DNA of 64,000 bases from Compostibacter hankyongensis (GCF_039541075.1 NZ_BAABFN010000001.1:1054001-1118000); one strand, 5' to 3'; counted from the stretch's first letter, positions 15,949 through 26,021 are shown. The notes: generated by a model not told the origin, from the sequence alone. Numbers and translations: made by a program.

Positions 15949-16791
15949 AGGAGGCCTGGGATCCGACTGCAGCCGCCGGATGCTGCGGCTGTAATAAAGC
16001 ATCAGCCGCCATCTTTCTCCCCACGAAAAGGGAAGCCGCAGCAGTTTCCGGAAGAACAGCCGCCGGGCTTGCCGGTGCCGCCGCCGCTCTTCCTGCGGGC
16101 TGAAAGTCTGTACGCTGCTCGGGAGGCTCTTCCGCCACTTGTAGCTGATGCGGAGGGCGCTTTCCATCCAGGCCCTGCCCGGCTGTCCCTCCGAAAAATG
16201 TTCCAGCAGCAGGTCATAGATCACCCGTACCCGGTAATGCTGCCCTACCTGCAGTGAAAAGTCGGTATCATATCCATGGAAGCCTTGCAGCAGCGCCTCA
16301 TCAAAAGGGTGTTTTTCCCAGACGGCTTTCGGGCTGGCCATAAAAACGCCGTCCACCGTTACCACGTCCAGGTAATCTCCGGAGCAGCCGTCCGGCTTTT
16401 CAGTATGTGTGAATTTTTCCCGGGAAGAAAAGCGGTGGCCCTGCACGATATTTATCCCGCGCAGTTCTTTGAATACAGACCAGGAAGAAGGGATTATACT
16501 TTTGTAACAACCTCCCGCCACGCCCACGAGACCCGCTCCTTCCTCCTGCAGGTGGCGGGTAACGGTTTTCCCCCAGTCTGCCGTCAGGAAACGGACATCT
16601 TCGTGCACAAAACAAAGAAAGGGATAGCGGCTGGCCGCCGCGCCTGTGTTATAGGCTTTGGTGAGACTGTACCCTTTTTCCCGGTTGCGGATCACGACCA
16701 GCTCAAAGGGTACCCCGATGGTCTGCCCGATATTGGCGCTTACGGCCTGCAGCAGGCCGTCGTCAATGGAGCAGATGATGACCGAGATCAT
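15931..16791 (-). CDS. Family 2-type glycosyltransferase
   Basis: The 286-residue protein starts MISVIICSIDDG, the usual nucleotide-sugar-binding strand of GT-A glycosyltransferases. It carries FVHEDVRFLTADWG (a D-x-D-like acidic motif region) and VDGVFMASPKAVWE, where the acceptor pocket normally lies. The C-terminal third is rich in arginine. The acceptor is unknown; a role in cell-surface polysaccharide or protein glycosylation is only a family-level guess. It begins 11 bp after the secA stop, so it is probably transcribed with secA. The last codons (LTGER and TGA) lie in a composite repeat, so the C-terminus may have been altered by repeat insertion. Confidence 0.82.
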   Translation of the reverse strand: MISVIICSIDDGLLQAVSANIGQTIGVPFELVVIRNREKGYSLTKAYNTGAAASRYPFLCFVHEDVRFLTADWGKTVTRHLQEEGAGLVGVAGGCYKSIIPSSWSVFKELRGINIVQGHRFSSREKFTHTEKPDGCSGDYLDVVTVDGVFMASPKAVWEKHPFDEALLQGFHGYDTDFSLQVGQHYRVRVIYDLLLEHFSEGQPGRAWMESALRISYKWRKSLPSSVQTFSPQEERRRHRQARRLFFRKLLRLPFSWGERWRLMLYYSRSIRRLQSDPRPPLTGER

Positions 16792-16802
16792 GGGCCCGGC
16801 GC

Positions 16803-19800
16803 TCAGGCCGCATCTTTACCGTGACAGTGCTTGTATTTCTTGCCGCTTCCGCAGGGGCAGGGATCGTTTCTGCCCACTTTGGGCGCCACCCTGACGGGTT
16901 CCTGCCGTACCGGCTCTGCATTGTCATAATATTCTTCTTCCTCTCCGCCCCCTGCCGCAGCATAGGATTCCTTGCGGGTTTTCATCCGGCTCATATCGGT
17001 TTTCTGCTCGCGCCCTTCCCGGATCTGCTCCTGGGAATTGTCCTGCGTTACCGGAATGCTGGCTTTGCAAAGGAAAGACACGATCTCCTTGTTGGTTTCA
17101 GAGACCATGCTCCGGAACAGGTTAAAGGCTTCCATCTTGTAGATCACCAGCGGATCCTTTTGTTCGTAGACGGCGCTTTGTACCGATTGCTTCAGATCGT
17201 CCATGGCCCGCAGGTGCTCTTTCCAGGCCTCGTCGATAAAGGCCAGGGTAACGGTTTTCTCCAGTGAGCTGGTCAGCTCCCGGCCTTCGGAGTCGATGAT
17301 CTTTTTCAGACCGGACAATACATTCAGCCCTTTGATGCCATCGGTGAAGGGCACGGAAATGTTTTCGATGCGGCTGCCCTGTTCCTTGTATATGCGGGAG
17401 ATGACCGGGAGGGTCTGTTCGGCCAGTCCCTCTGCCTTGCGGTTGTAGGATTCGCGGGCCTCTTCATAGAGCTGCGCCGCCAGGTCCTGCGGCTGCTGCT
17501 TTTCCAGCTGTTCGGCCGTGATGGTCGTATCTACGCCCAGGTCCACGATGGCGGCCAGCTTGAAGCCTTCGTGGTCGCCCTGCTCTTTGTAGCTGACCAC
17601 GAGATTTTCGGCTACATCGTAAAAGGCATTGTCGATATCTACGGCAAGCCGTTCGCCAAACAGGGCATGTTCTCTGCGCGCGTAGATGACGGTACGTTGC
17701 TTGTTCATCACGTCGTCGTATTCGAGCAGGCGTTTGCGGATACCGAAGTTATTTTCTTCCACCTTCTTCTGCGCGCGTTCGATGGACCGGGAGATCATGC
17801 TGTGCTGGATCACCTCGCCTTCCTTGTGACCCATGCGGTCCATGAGGGAGGCGATGCGTTCGGAGCCGAACATGCGCATCAGGTCGTCTTCCAGCGATAC
17901 AAAAAACTGGGAGGAGCCGGGATCGCCCTGGCGGCCGGCACGGCCGCGGAGCTGGTTGTCTACCCGGCGGCTTTCATGGCGTTCGGTGCCGATGATGGCC
18001 AGCCCGCCTGCATCCTTCACACCGGCTCCCAGCTTGATATCCGTACCGCGGCCGGCCATATTGGTGGCAATGGTGACATTGCCGCCGATGCCCGCTTCTG
18101 CCACGATCTGGGCTTCCCGCTGGTGCTGTTTGGCATTCAATACATTGTGGGATATCTTTTTCTGCGTGAGCATGCGGCTGAGCAGCTCGGAGATTTCCAC
18201 CGAGGTGGTGCCTACCAGCACCGGTCTGCCGGCTTCCTGGAGCGCCACGATCTCGTCGATGACGGCTTTGTATTTTTCGCGCTTGGTTTTGTATACCAGG
18301 TCGTTGGAGTCATTACGGACCACAGGGAGATTGGTGGGGATGGTGACCACATCCAGCTTGTAGATCTCCCAGAACTCGCCGGCTTCGGTCTGGGCCGTAC
18401 CGGTCATGCCGGCCAGCTTGTGGTACATCCTGAAATAGTTCTGCAGGGTCACCGTGGCAAAGGTCTGGGTGGCGGCTTCCACCTTTACGTTTTCCTTGGC
18501 TTCGATGGCCTGGTGCAGCCCGTCGGAGTAGCGCCGGCCTTCGAGCACGCGGCCCGTCTGCTCGTCCACGATCTTGACCTTGCCGTCCACTACGATGTAT
18601 TCCACGTCTTTTTCAAACAGCGTGTACGCTTTAAGCAGCTGCTGTACGGAATGGATCCGCTCGCTTTTTACGGCAAAATCCTTGAGCAGCTCATCCTTGC
18701 GGCGCATCTTTTCTTCGGGGCTGTCTTCGGATTTTTCGATCTCGGCGATCTCGGCCCCCACATCGGGCATGATAAAGAAGTTGGGGTCTTCCCCGCTGGC
18801 GGTGATCAGGTGTATGCCTTTGTCGGTGAGGTCTACCGTGTTATTCTTTTCGTCGATGACAAAGAAAAGCTCTTCATCCACCTTGGGCATGTCCTTCTGC
18901 TGGTCGCCCATATAGCGGTTCTCCGCCTTTTGCTGAACGACCTTCATGCCGGGTTCGCTGAGGAATTTGATGAGGGCGCTGTTTTTGGGCAGCCCGCGGA
19001 AGGCGCGGTAAAGGGCCAGCCCCCCGGTATTGGGATCGTCTTTGCCTTCGGCGATCAGCTTCTTGGCGTCGTTCAGCGCGCTGAGCACTACCTTTTTCTG
19101 GGCCTCCGCCAGCCGCTGAATGCGGGGTTTTAAGGCCAGGAACTCCTGTTCTTCCCCGCGGGGTACAGGACCGGAAATGATCAGGGGGGTCCGGGCATCG
19201 TCGATCAGGACGCTGTCCACCTCATCCACCATGGCGTAATGGTGCTTGCGCTGCACCATTTCATCGGCATTGTGCACCATATTATCGCGCAGGTAATCAA
19301 ATCCGAATTCGTTGTTGGTGCCGTAGGTGATATCTGCCAGATAGGCATTTCTGCGGGCTGCGGAGTGCGGTTCGTACTTGTCGATGCAGTCCACGGTGAG
19401 CCCGAGGAATTCAAAGATCGGGGCATTCCATTCCTGGTCGCGCCGGGCCAGGTAGTCGTTTACCGTGACAATATGCACGCCTTCCCCGGCCAGGGCGTTC
19501 AGATAAGCCGGCAGGGTGGATACCAGTGTTTTTCCTTCCCCGGTGGCCATTTCCGCGATCTTGCCCTCATGCAGCACGGTACCGCCGATCAGCTGTACAT
19601 CGTAATGGAGCATGTTCCAGGTGACCTGGCCGCCGGCCGCTGTCCAGGAATTTTTGTAGGAGACCGTATCGCCGTTGACCTGGATGTATTCTTTGCTGAC
19701 CGCCAGCTTGCGGTCAAGCTCGGTGGCATTTGCTGTCAGCTCGGTGTTGTCGCGGAACCGCCGGGCGGTTTCTTTGACCACGGCAAAGGCTTCGGGGAGC

Positions 19801-20123
19801 AGCTCCTTGAGGATGGCTTCTATCTGTTCATTGCGCGTTTCCGACAGTTTATCCGCTTCCGCATAGATCGCTTCTTTCTGTACGATTTCCGAATCGGGAA
19901 GCTTCTCCGCCTCTTCCTTCTTGGCGGCAATGGCGGCATCGGTATCCGCCAGATGCTGTTTTATACGTTCGCGGAACTCCTGCGTTTTTTGCCGGAGCTC
20001 GTCGTTGGACAGGCCGGCAAGCGGTTCGAAGACCGCATTGATACGGGCTACCATGGGCGCGACGTTTTTGATATCCCGCTCCGATTTATTTCCGCCAAAC
20101 AGCTTCGTGAGTACGCCGATCAT
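16803..20123 (-). CDS. secA: Preprotein translocase ATPase SecA
   Basis: The 1106-residue protein is the motor of the Sec export pathway. Visible features are the Walker A motif MATGEGKTLVSTLPAYL, the DEAD-like motif MVDEVDSVLIDDARTPLI, the second ATPase domain motifs GTTSVEISELLS and TNMAGRGTDIKLG, and QLRGRAGRQGDPG. The C-terminal zinc-binding SEC-C motif is DPCPCGSGKKYKHCHG. It is longer than E. coli SecA (901 residues) because of an insertion in the preprotein-binding/helical region, as is usual in Bacteroidota. The glycosyltransferase gene follows within 11 bp. The leader upstream is unusually long. Confidence 0.97.
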   Translation of the reverse strand: MIGVLTKLFGGNKSERDIKNVAPMVARINAVFEPLAGLSNDELRQKTQEFRERIKQHLADTDAAIAAKKEEAEKLPDSEIVQKEAIYAEADKLSETRNEQIEAILKELLPEAFAVVKETARRFRDNTELTANATELDRKLAVSKEYIQVNGDTVSYKNSWTAAGGQVTWNMLHYDVQLIGGTVLHEGKIAEMATGEGKTLVSTLPAYLNALAGEGVHIVTVNDYLARRDQEWNAPIFEFLGLTVDCIDKYEPHSAARRNAYLADITYGTNNEFGFDYLRDNMVHNADEMVQRKHHYAMVDEVDSVLIDDARTPLIISGPVPRGEEQEFLALKPRIQRLAEAQKKVVLSALNDAKKLIAEGKDDPNTGGLALYRAFRGLPKNSALIKFLSEPGMKVVQQKAENRYMGDQQKDMPKVDEELFFVIDEKNNTVDLTDKGIHLITASGEDPNFFIMPDVGAEIAEIEKSEDSPEEKMRRKDELLKDFAVKSERIHSVQQLLKAYTLFEKDVEYIVVDGKVKIVDEQTGRVLEGRRYSDGLHQAIEAKENVKVEAATQTFATVTLQNYFRMYHKLAGMTGTAQTEAGEFWEIYKLDVVTIPTNLPVVRNDSNDLVYKTKREKYKAVIDEIVALQEAGRPVLVGTTSVEISELLSRMLTQKKISHNVLNAKQHQREAQIVAEAGIGGNVTIATNMAGRGTDIKLGAGVKDAGGLAIIGTERHESRRVDNQLRGRAGRQGDPGSSQFFVSLEDDLMRMFGSERIASLMDRMGHKEGEVIQHSMISRSIERAQKKVEENNFGIRKRLLEYDDVMNKQRTVIYARREHALFGERLAVDIDNAFYDVAENLVVSYKEQGDHEGFKLAAIVDLGVDTTITAEQLEKQQPQDLAAQLYEEARESYNRKAEGLAEQTLPVISRIYKEQGSRIENISVPFTDGIKGLNVLSGLKKIIDSEGRELTSSLEKTVTLAFIDEAWKEHLRAMDDLKQSVQSAVYEQKDPLVIYKMEAFNLFRSMVSETNKEIVSFLCKASIPVTQDNSQEQIREGREQKTDMSRMKTRKESYAAAGGGEEEEYYDNAEPVRQEPVRVAPKVGRNDPCPCGSGKKYKHCHGKDAA

Positions 20124-20549
20124 GATCTGTAATATTCAGTTAATAAATTAATGCAGTTACTTTGTTCGTCCGATGGCGAATATCTGCCTCATTTCAAACA
20201 AGCCATTAAACCATCTGCCCCGGTTGACATCCAACAGCCGGTTTTTCCGCTGCCGGACCTTGTGCCGGCATCCGCTGCAACGCAGCCGCTGGTAAGGGCA
20301 CGTGGCAAGGCCGGACCATCCTGCTTTCCCGGCAAATAATGTGCACTTTTGTAAAGTGTGCCAGGATGGCAGTGGACGAACCGAACAAAGTTAGCAAATA
20401 TAAGAAAGCTTCGGCGTGGAGATACCTGCCGTTTATCCTTTTTTTCTTGTATGGGAGCCGGGTAAATGTTTTTTTTGTTGCGGTGTAAACCGGGAACCGC
20501 AGAGGATCAGGGGATTGAAGCCGAACATACGGATCAGTAATTACAGGTT
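20124..20549. other. Divergent intergenic region with long secA leader
   Basis: These 426 bp separate secA (minus) from the outer-membrane barrel gene (plus). Two overlapping -7-like boxes on the minus strand lie about 265 bp from the secA start. A small hairpin, CACTTT-TGT-AAAGTG (20344-20358), lies in the putative leader. An open frame at 20206-20397 on the minus strand has no convincing protein features. No known riboswitch motif is recognised. Confidence 0.4.
20386..20402 (-). promoter_or_regulatory. Tandem -7 elements upstream of secA
   Basis: On the minus strand TATATTTG (20402-20395) and TAACTTTG (20393-20386) both match TAnnTTTG. Either would give a secA leader of roughly 250 nt. Confidence 0.45.
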
Positions 20550-23282
20550 ATGCGTTTTTTGTTTACGATTTTGATCATCTGCTGCTGTTGTGCAGGGGGA
20601 TATGCCCAGAGCGTTCCGGCAGCGAAGAAGGGAACCGTAAAGGGAGTGGTGCTGGACGAAAGCGGGCAGCAGGGGCTTCCCTATGCTACCATACAGCTGT
20701 GGCGGATGGCGGATTCAGCCGTAGCGGGAGGCGCCCATACCATGGCTACGGGCGCTTTTACAGTAGGCGGGTTGCCCGCCGGCAAATATTATCTCCGGGT
20801 CAGCTATCTGGGATATCAGGCCATGGATACCATCGTGGCCCTCAGTACCGGCAGCCTCTCGGCGGATTTGGGAAAAGTAGTGCTGAGCACAGCCGCCCGC
20901 ACCCTTCAGTCGATTGATATCGTAGGCAACCGTCCCCCCATGCAGGTAAAAGGCGACACCGTAAGCTTTAATCCTACCGCCTACAAGACCGAGCCGGATG
21001 AAACGGCCGAGGATCTGATCGCGAAAATTCCGGCCCTGCAGACCGACGACCAGGGCAATATCAAATCCCAGGGGGATAATATCGTAAAGGTGCTGGTAGA
21101 CGGAAAGCCGTTCTACGAGGGCAACTCCAAGGATGCGCTGAAGATGATCCCAGCTTCCATCCTGGACCGCATAGAGGTGATGAACGATCCCGATATGGAA
21201 TACGACGCCTCCGATCCGGAAAAGCCGAGGGTGCTGAACCTGGTGATCAAAAAAGACCAGAAGCGGGGACATTTTGTCACCGCACACGGCAGCGCAGGCA
21301 ACCGCGGGCAGGCCGAAGGCAACGGCCGGGTGAACCTCATCCGCGGCGAAAGCATGACGGCCATCCGCGGTGGCGGCAACAAGGGAGTGCAGGACAGCTA
21401 TAACTACAACCTGAATCCTTATTACCGGAATTATGTAAACGAGAAGTTTAGCTACCGGGTCGGGCTGAATTATTCGCATACGCAGAACGAGAGCTTTGGC
21501 AGCACCCGCAAGCAGAACTTTTTTTCGGATACCTCTTATTTCGTAAACGAATCCAGCACCAGCCAGGGGGAGAATAACGGATATGGCCTTGGCGGCGGTT
21601 TTGAATACAACCCGACCAAACAGATGCGCATCCGCTTTTCCCAGTCCTTCAACCTGGGCCGGAGCGAGAATGGCAGCTATAACACCTATACCTATACGGA
21701 CGCGCTGGATTCGCTGCTTACCCAGGGCAACCGCAGCAATACCGCGGAAAACAAGAGCGGCGGGGCCAATTCCAGCCTTAACTTTATCTACCGGTTTAAA
21801 AAGCCGGGGCGGCGCCTGGAGGCCAACCTCGCCTATAATTATAATACCGGCAACAATACGAGCACCATATATGCTCTCCGGCATGACCTGAAGGCGGGTA
21901 CCGGCACCGATACCACAGACCAGACCAAGCTGCGGGAGACAAATAACAAGGGCGTGGATTTCCGGGCCAACTATGTTACGCCTTTCCTCAGCAAAAACTC
22001 CAGTCTGAACCTGGGCTATCACGTCTCGGCGGGAAATAACCTGAACGATAACTCTTCCTATGACAACGAAGCCTCCGGGCTGGTTTTCGACTCCGTGCTG
22101 AGCAATCAGTACCGGAACCACGACTACAGCCATAACCTGTCTGCGGATTATGCCATCCATCTGAATGATTTCAGATACTGGGGAGGCGTCTCTTATCAGT
22201 ATATCCTGACCCGCGGATTCAATTTCCTCAAAGACAGCAATTACGTCTCCACCCGATACAGCCTGTACCCCCGCGCAGGAGTACGTTATGATTTTGACGA
22301 GCACAATGACATTATCCTACATTACAGCGGCAGCCTCCGGCCGCCGAGCTTTGAACAGCTGCAGCCCACGATAGACAATACGGATCCGCAGCATATCCGG
22401 AAAGGCAATCCCGGGCTCAGTCCGGAATTTTCGAGCAGGATCCGCCTGCACTTCAAGCGTTATAACCCCGTTAGCATGAATTCTCTCAGCGTGCGGATGG
22501 CGTATAACCTGAACCGTAATCAGATACAGAATATAAACTCGTACGACACCACTACCGGCGTAGTCACTACCCAGCCGGAGAACATTCCCTCCAATTACGG
22601 ACTGGACGGGGATGTGGATTATGTGGTCACGCTGAGCGACAAGTCTTCCATCAACCTGCATACCGATGTGTCGTATAACAGCTTTGTGCAGCGGTACAAC
22701 CAGACGGATTACAGCAGCAGCATCGACGCCAACACGGGCAACATCACGCTGCAACAGGAGATGGATGGCAACCTGCGGCTGAACGGAGGATTTAAATTTT
22801 ATATCAACGTAAAGGATATCCTTTTTCTTTCCGGTGGGATGAACGTGGATTATTCCACTTTTACCGCGGATGTGATGCTCAAGGACGGCAGCGCTCCCCC
22901 CTCTCCGGATCTGCAGTATTACGATCTGCACAGCAGGCTGAGCAGCGAGATAGAGCTGCCCTGGGATATAAAATATGGTATCTATGCCGGTTTTTCCAAG
23001 CAGAGCAATGTCAGCGACAACACCCTGGACGGGTACAACCTGCTGGTCCTGAACTCGGCCATTACCAAAAGGCTGTTTAATAAAAAGGGCGCAATATCCC
23101 TGCGGGTCAATGATATCACCAACAGCATCGCGAAGCGGAATGCCGTCATCGACCCGGATTTTGCCAAAAACTCCCCCTTTGCAGACCTTACCCGTTATTA
23201 CACCCTCAGCTTTAATTATACCATCAATAAGCTGGGCGGCAAATGGAAAAAAAGGATAGAAGAGGAGCAGGACCGGGACTAA
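20550..23282 (+). CDS. Outer-membrane beta-barrel receptor with carboxypeptidase-like plug extension
   Basis: The 910-residue protein has a signal peptide (MRFLFTILIICCCCAGGYAQ) and then a carboxypeptidase-regulatory-like domain at about residues 28-115 (KGVVLDESGQQGLPYATIQL ... YYLRVSYLGY). A TonB-plug-like segment (KIPALQTDDQGNIKSQGDNI, VLVDGKPFYEG, IEVMNDPDMEYDA) and a long C-terminal beta-barrel follow. This fits the Bacteroidota 'outer membrane beta-barrel family' that resembles TonB-dependent receptors. It is not SusC: the SusC-specific plug words are absent and no SusD follows. The ligand is unknown. It precedes the MFS gene, which has its own promoter. Confidence 0.8.
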   Translation: MRFLFTILIICCCCAGGYAQSVPAAKKGTVKGVVLDESGQQGLPYATIQLWRMADSAVAGGAHTMATGAFTVGGLPAGKYYLRVSYLGYQAMDTIVALSTGSLSADLGKVVLSTAARTLQSIDIVGNRPPMQVKGDTVSFNPTAYKTEPDETAEDLIAKIPALQTDDQGNIKSQGDNIVKVLVDGKPFYEGNSKDALKMIPASILDRIEVMNDPDMEYDASDPEKPRVLNLVIKKDQKRGHFVTAHGSAGNRGQAEGNGRVNLIRGESMTAIRGGGNKGVQDSYNYNLNPYYRNYVNEKFSYRVGLNYSHTQNESFGSTRKQNFFSDTSYFVNESSTSQGENNGYGLGGGFEYNPTKQMRIRFSQSFNLGRSENGSYNTYTYTDALDSLLTQGNRSNTAENKSGGANSSLNFIYRFKKPGRRLEANLAYNYNTGNNTSTIYALRHDLKAGTGTDTTDQTKLRETNNKGVDFRANYVTPFLSKNSSLNLGYHVSAGNNLNDNSSYDNEASGLVFDSVLSNQYRNHDYSHNLSADYAIHLNDFRYWGGVSYQYILTRGFNFLKDSNYVSTRYSLYPRAGVRYDFDEHNDIILHYSGSLRPPSFEQLQPTIDNTDPQHIRKGNPGLSPEFSSRIRLHFKRYNPVSMNSLSVRMAYNLNRNQIQNINSYDTTTGVVTTQPENIPSNYGLDGDVDYVVTLSDKSSINLHTDVSYNSFVQRYNQTDYSSSIDANTGNITLQQEMDGNLRLNGGFKFYINVKDILFLSGGMNVDYSTFTADVMLKDGSAPPSPDLQYYDLHSRLSSEIELPWDIKYGIYAGFSKQSNVSDNTLDGYNLLVLNSAITKRLFNKKGAISLRVNDITNSIAKRNAVIDPDFAKNSPFADLTRYYTLSFNYTINKLGGKWKKRIEEEQDRD

Positions 23283-23306
23283 AAGACCTCTCCGGAAAAA
23301 TTCAGC

Positions 23307-23337
23307 TTGCTTTATTAAAATAGGCGGACTATCTTTA
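23307..23337 (+). promoter_or_regulatory. Promoter of the MFS-dehydrogenase operon
   Basis: TTG at 23307-23309 and TATCTTTA at 23330-23337 with 20 bp spacing resemble the Bacteroidota promoter, with A in place of the last G. The MFS ATG lies 54 bp downstream. Confidence 0.45.
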
Positions 23338-23391
23338 AAATCTCTTGTTGTTTTAACGCTTATTCCATCATCATTACGAAAAAAGAAATTT

Positions 23392-24648
23392 ATGGAACAA
23401 GGTATCCAGCCCAAAAAACTGTTTTTTACCAGCTGTCTCGCGCTGATCGTTACCGCGATGACCTTCGCTATCCGCGCCGAGATCGTCACCATCTGGGGCG
23501 CCGACTACCAGCTTACCGGAAAAGAGCTGGGGCTTATTGCCGGTACGGCCTTCTGGGGCTTTACGCTGGCGCAGATATTCGGTGGTCCGCTGATCGATCT
23601 TATCGGCATGAAGCGGATACTCACCATTGCCTTTATCGGTCATATCCTGGGCGTCATTGTTACCATCTTTTCAGCTTCCTTCTGGCCGCTGTTTCTGGGT
23701 ACGCTGCTGATCGGCATCGCCAACGGAGCGGTGGAAGCAGCCTGTAATCCCCTGGTGACCACCATCTATTCCAATTCCAAGACCAAAATGCTCAACCGCT
23801 TCCACATGTGGTTTCCCGGCGGAAACGTCATCGGCGGGCTGGTGGCCTATTTTATGGTGGAAGAGCTGCACCTGAGCTGGCAGCTGCTGATGGGCCTGCT
23901 GCTGGTGCCTACCCTGATATACGGGATTATCTTTTTCTCCATGAAGTTTCCGCAGACCGAGCGGGTGGCATCCGGTGTCAGCTATAAGGGTATGTTAAAG
24001 GCCTGCGTAGGTCCCCTGTTCATCTTTATGGTGATCTGTATGCTGCTTACGGCATCCACGGAGCTGGGTACCGGCCAGTGGATCAATGCCCTGCTGGGCC
24101 AGGTGGGCGTTCCGGCCATCCTTTTGCTGGTATTTATAAACGGCATCATGGCCATCGGACGTCTGTTCGCCGGTCCGGTGGTTCACCGTCTGAATCCTCC
24201 CGGAATGCTGCTGCTGTCTGCTATTATTGCCGCCCTCGGACTCTTCTGGCTGAGTAAAGCGGACGGCTATACGACATTTGCCGCTGCTTTTGTTTTTGCC
24301 GTAGGGGTATGTTATTTTTGGCCTACTATGCTGGGCTTTGTTTCTGAATACATCCCGCAGACCGGAGCGCTCGGGCTGAATATCATGGGTGGAGCCGGAA
24401 TGCTTTCCGTAGCCATAGCGCTGCCCTTTATGGGTGCCTGGTACGACCAGCATAAGGCGGATGCCCTGCAACAGGGTGCGGCGCAGGTGGCTGCCGAACT
24501 GCAGGCCGGCCGGCATACGCTGCAGAATGTGGCGGTGCTGCCGCTGATCCTGATCGTGGCCTTTACCTTCCTTTTCCTGGCTTACCGCCGCAAACCGCGG
24601 GTAGTGCTCAGTAAGGAACCGCTGGCCACGGAGCTGCCGCAGGCTTAA
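23392..24648 (+). CDS. MFS sugar transporter
   Basis: The 418-residue protein has about twelve hydrophobic helices. It has the MFS motif A-like loop GGPLIDLIGMKRIL between helices 2 and 3, and a polar segment in the first half (FHMWFPGGNVIGG). It resembles the sugar/proton-symporter branch found beside Gfo/Idh/MocA dehydrogenases in Bacteroidota. The Gfo/Idh/MocA gene follows after 18 bp, so the transporter probably imports the substrate or product of that oxidation pathway. The actual sugar cannot be read from sequence. The C-terminal tail is short and polar. Confidence 0.85.
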   Translation: MEQGIQPKKLFFTSCLALIVTAMTFAIRAEIVTIWGADYQLTGKELGLIAGTAFWGFTLAQIFGGPLIDLIGMKRILTIAFIGHILGVIVTIFSASFWPLFLGTLLIGIANGAVEAACNPLVTTIYSNSKTKMLNRFHMWFPGGNVIGGLVAYFMVEELHLSWQLLMGLLLVPTLIYGIIFFSMKFPQTERVASGVSYKGMLKACVGPLFIFMVICMLLTASTELGTGQWINALLGQVGVPAILLLVFINGIMAIGRLFAGPVVHRLNPPGMLLLSAIIAALGLFWLSKADGYTTFAAAFVFAVGVCYFWPTMLGFVSEYIPQTGALGLNIMGGAGMLSVAIALPFMGAWYDQHKADALQQGAAQVAAELQAGRHTLQNVAVLPLILIVAFTFLFLAYRRKPRVVLSKEPLATELPQA

Positions 24649-24666
24649 TAAAACGGAATATATATT

Positions 24667-25821
24667 ATGACGAACAGAAAACTCAGAATGGGTATGGTCG
24701 GCGGTGGTAAAGGCGCCTTTATCGGCGCCGTGCATCGCATCGCGGCCAACATCGACGGGCAGATCGAGCTGGTGGCCGGCGCCTTCAGCAGTAACCCCGC
24801 CCGGTCGAAGGAAACGGGAGAGGAGCTGTATCTCTCGCCGGAACGTGTATATGGCTCCTACGAAGAAATGATCCGCAGGGAAAAAGAGCTGCCGGAAGGA
24901 GAGCGCATCGATTTTGTATCCATCGTTACTCCCAACCACCTCCATTTCGGACCGGCGAAGCTGGCCCTGGAAAACGGCTTTCATGTCGTGCTGGACAAGC
25001 CGATGACCTTTTCGCTTGCGGAAGCGCTCGAGCTGCAGCAGGTGGTGGAGCGCACGGGGCTGCTGCTCTGCCTTACCCACACCTATACCGGCTATCCCAT
25101 GGTGAAGGAGGCGCGGCAGCGCGTGGCTTCCGGCGCCCTGGGAAAGATCCGGAAAATCTATGTGGAATATCCCCAGGGCTGGCTGAGCGCCCCGCTGGAG
25201 GCTTCCGGCAACAAGCAGGCCGGCTGGCGTACCGACCCCGCCCGCAGCGGCATCGCCGGCAGCATGGGGGATATCGGCACGCATGCCGCCAACCTGGCGG
25301 AATATGTCAGTGGTCTGAAAATAACCCGGCTTTGTGCGGATATCAATATTGTGGTTCCGGGCCGGCAGCTGGACGACGACGGGGGCGTGCTGCTGAAATT
25401 CGACAACGGCGCCAGCGGCGTGCTGATGGCCTCGCAGATCGCGACAGGAGAGGAAAACTGCATCAAGGTACGGGTCTACGGTGAAAAAGGCGGGCTGGAA
25501 TGGAAGCAGGACGACGCCAATACGCTGCTGGTGAAATGGCCGGATAAGCCTGCGGAGATTGTCCGTACCGGCGGACCGGGGCTGTCTGCCCTGGCTGTGC
25601 ACAATACCCGCACACCTGCCGGTCACCCGGAAGGGTACCTGGAAGCCTTTGCCAACCTTTACCGGAATTTTGCGCTGTGTGTACGTGCAAAGTCAAACGG
25701 CATAACTCCCGAACCGGAATGGCTGGACTTTCCGGGAGTGGAAGAGGGCGTAGAGGGTATGCTGTTTATCGAAAAGGTGATCGAGTCCGGCAAGTCGGAG
25801 CAGAAGTGGATTGACCTGTGA
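24667..25821 (+). CDS. Gfo/Idh/MocA family sugar dehydrogenase
   Basis: The 384-residue protein has an N-terminal Rossmann fold (MGMVGGGKGAFIGAVHR), the VSIVTPNHLHFGPAKLAL segment, the conserved Lys of the family in VVLDKPMTFSL and a C-terminal alpha/beta substrate domain with GDIGTHAANLAEYV (the active-site His region). Family members oxidise sugars or cyclitols with NAD(P). ThuB of Sinorhizobium, which makes 3-keto-disaccharides, belongs to this superfamily. The neighbours (TIM-barrel epimerase-like protein, DUF1080 proteins and a ThuA-domain protein) suggest C3 oxidation of a glycoside. That substrate and chemistry are inferred from context. Confidence 0.88.
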   Translation: MTNRKLRMGMVGGGKGAFIGAVHRIAANIDGQIELVAGAFSSNPARSKETGEELYLSPERVYGSYEEMIRREKELPEGERIDFVSIVTPNHLHFGPAKLALENGFHVVLDKPMTFSLAEALELQQVVERTGLLLCLTHTYTGYPMVKEARQRVASGALGKIRKIYVEYPQGWLSAPLEASGNKQAGWRTDPARSGIAGSMGDIGTHAANLAEYVSGLKITRLCADINIVVPGRQLDDDGGVLLKFDNGASGVLMASQIATGEENCIKVRVYGEKGGLEWKQDDANTLLVKWPDKPAEIVRTGGPGLSALAVHNTRTPAGHPEGYLEAFANLYRNFALCVRAKSNGITPEPEWLDFPGVEEGVEGMLFIEKVIESGKSEQKWIDL

Positions 25822-25929
25822 AGCCGGCGGTCAGGAGCGTTCCTGATATATAAAACCTAAACGGACGGATAAAGCCGGGCGCGATCCAAAGGGGCGTGTC
25901 CGGCCATTTATAAAGACAAATAGTAACAG

Positions 25930-25974
25930 ATGAAACCGAGCATGACAATACTTTCTCACACAGGGAAATGTTAA
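25930..25974 (+). CDS. Putative 14-codon upstream ORF in a duplicated translation-start region
   Basis: ATG at 25930 opens a 14-codon frame (MKPSMTILSHTGKC) ending at a TAA. The roughly 33 nt around it resemble the start region of the next gene at about 25997-26029 with six differences by eye. Both have AAAGACAAA, TAAC, and GATGAAA followed by CGA. It may be a remnant of a duplicated start region or a leader peptide. No evidence of expression is available. Confidence 0.3.
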   Translation: MKPSMTILSHTGKC

Positions 25975-26021
25975 TATATGCGAGGTTCCATCCGACCATT
26001 GAAAAAGACAAAAATTAACGG

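Noticed and set aside
17571..19133. 520-residue open frame antisense to secA
   Set aside because: Shadow of secA, repetitive Gly/Phe/Val composition and no family motif.
20206..20397. Possible small SecM-like peptide upstream of secA
   Set aside because: No secretion signal or arrest-like motif, and it overlaps the promoter boxes.
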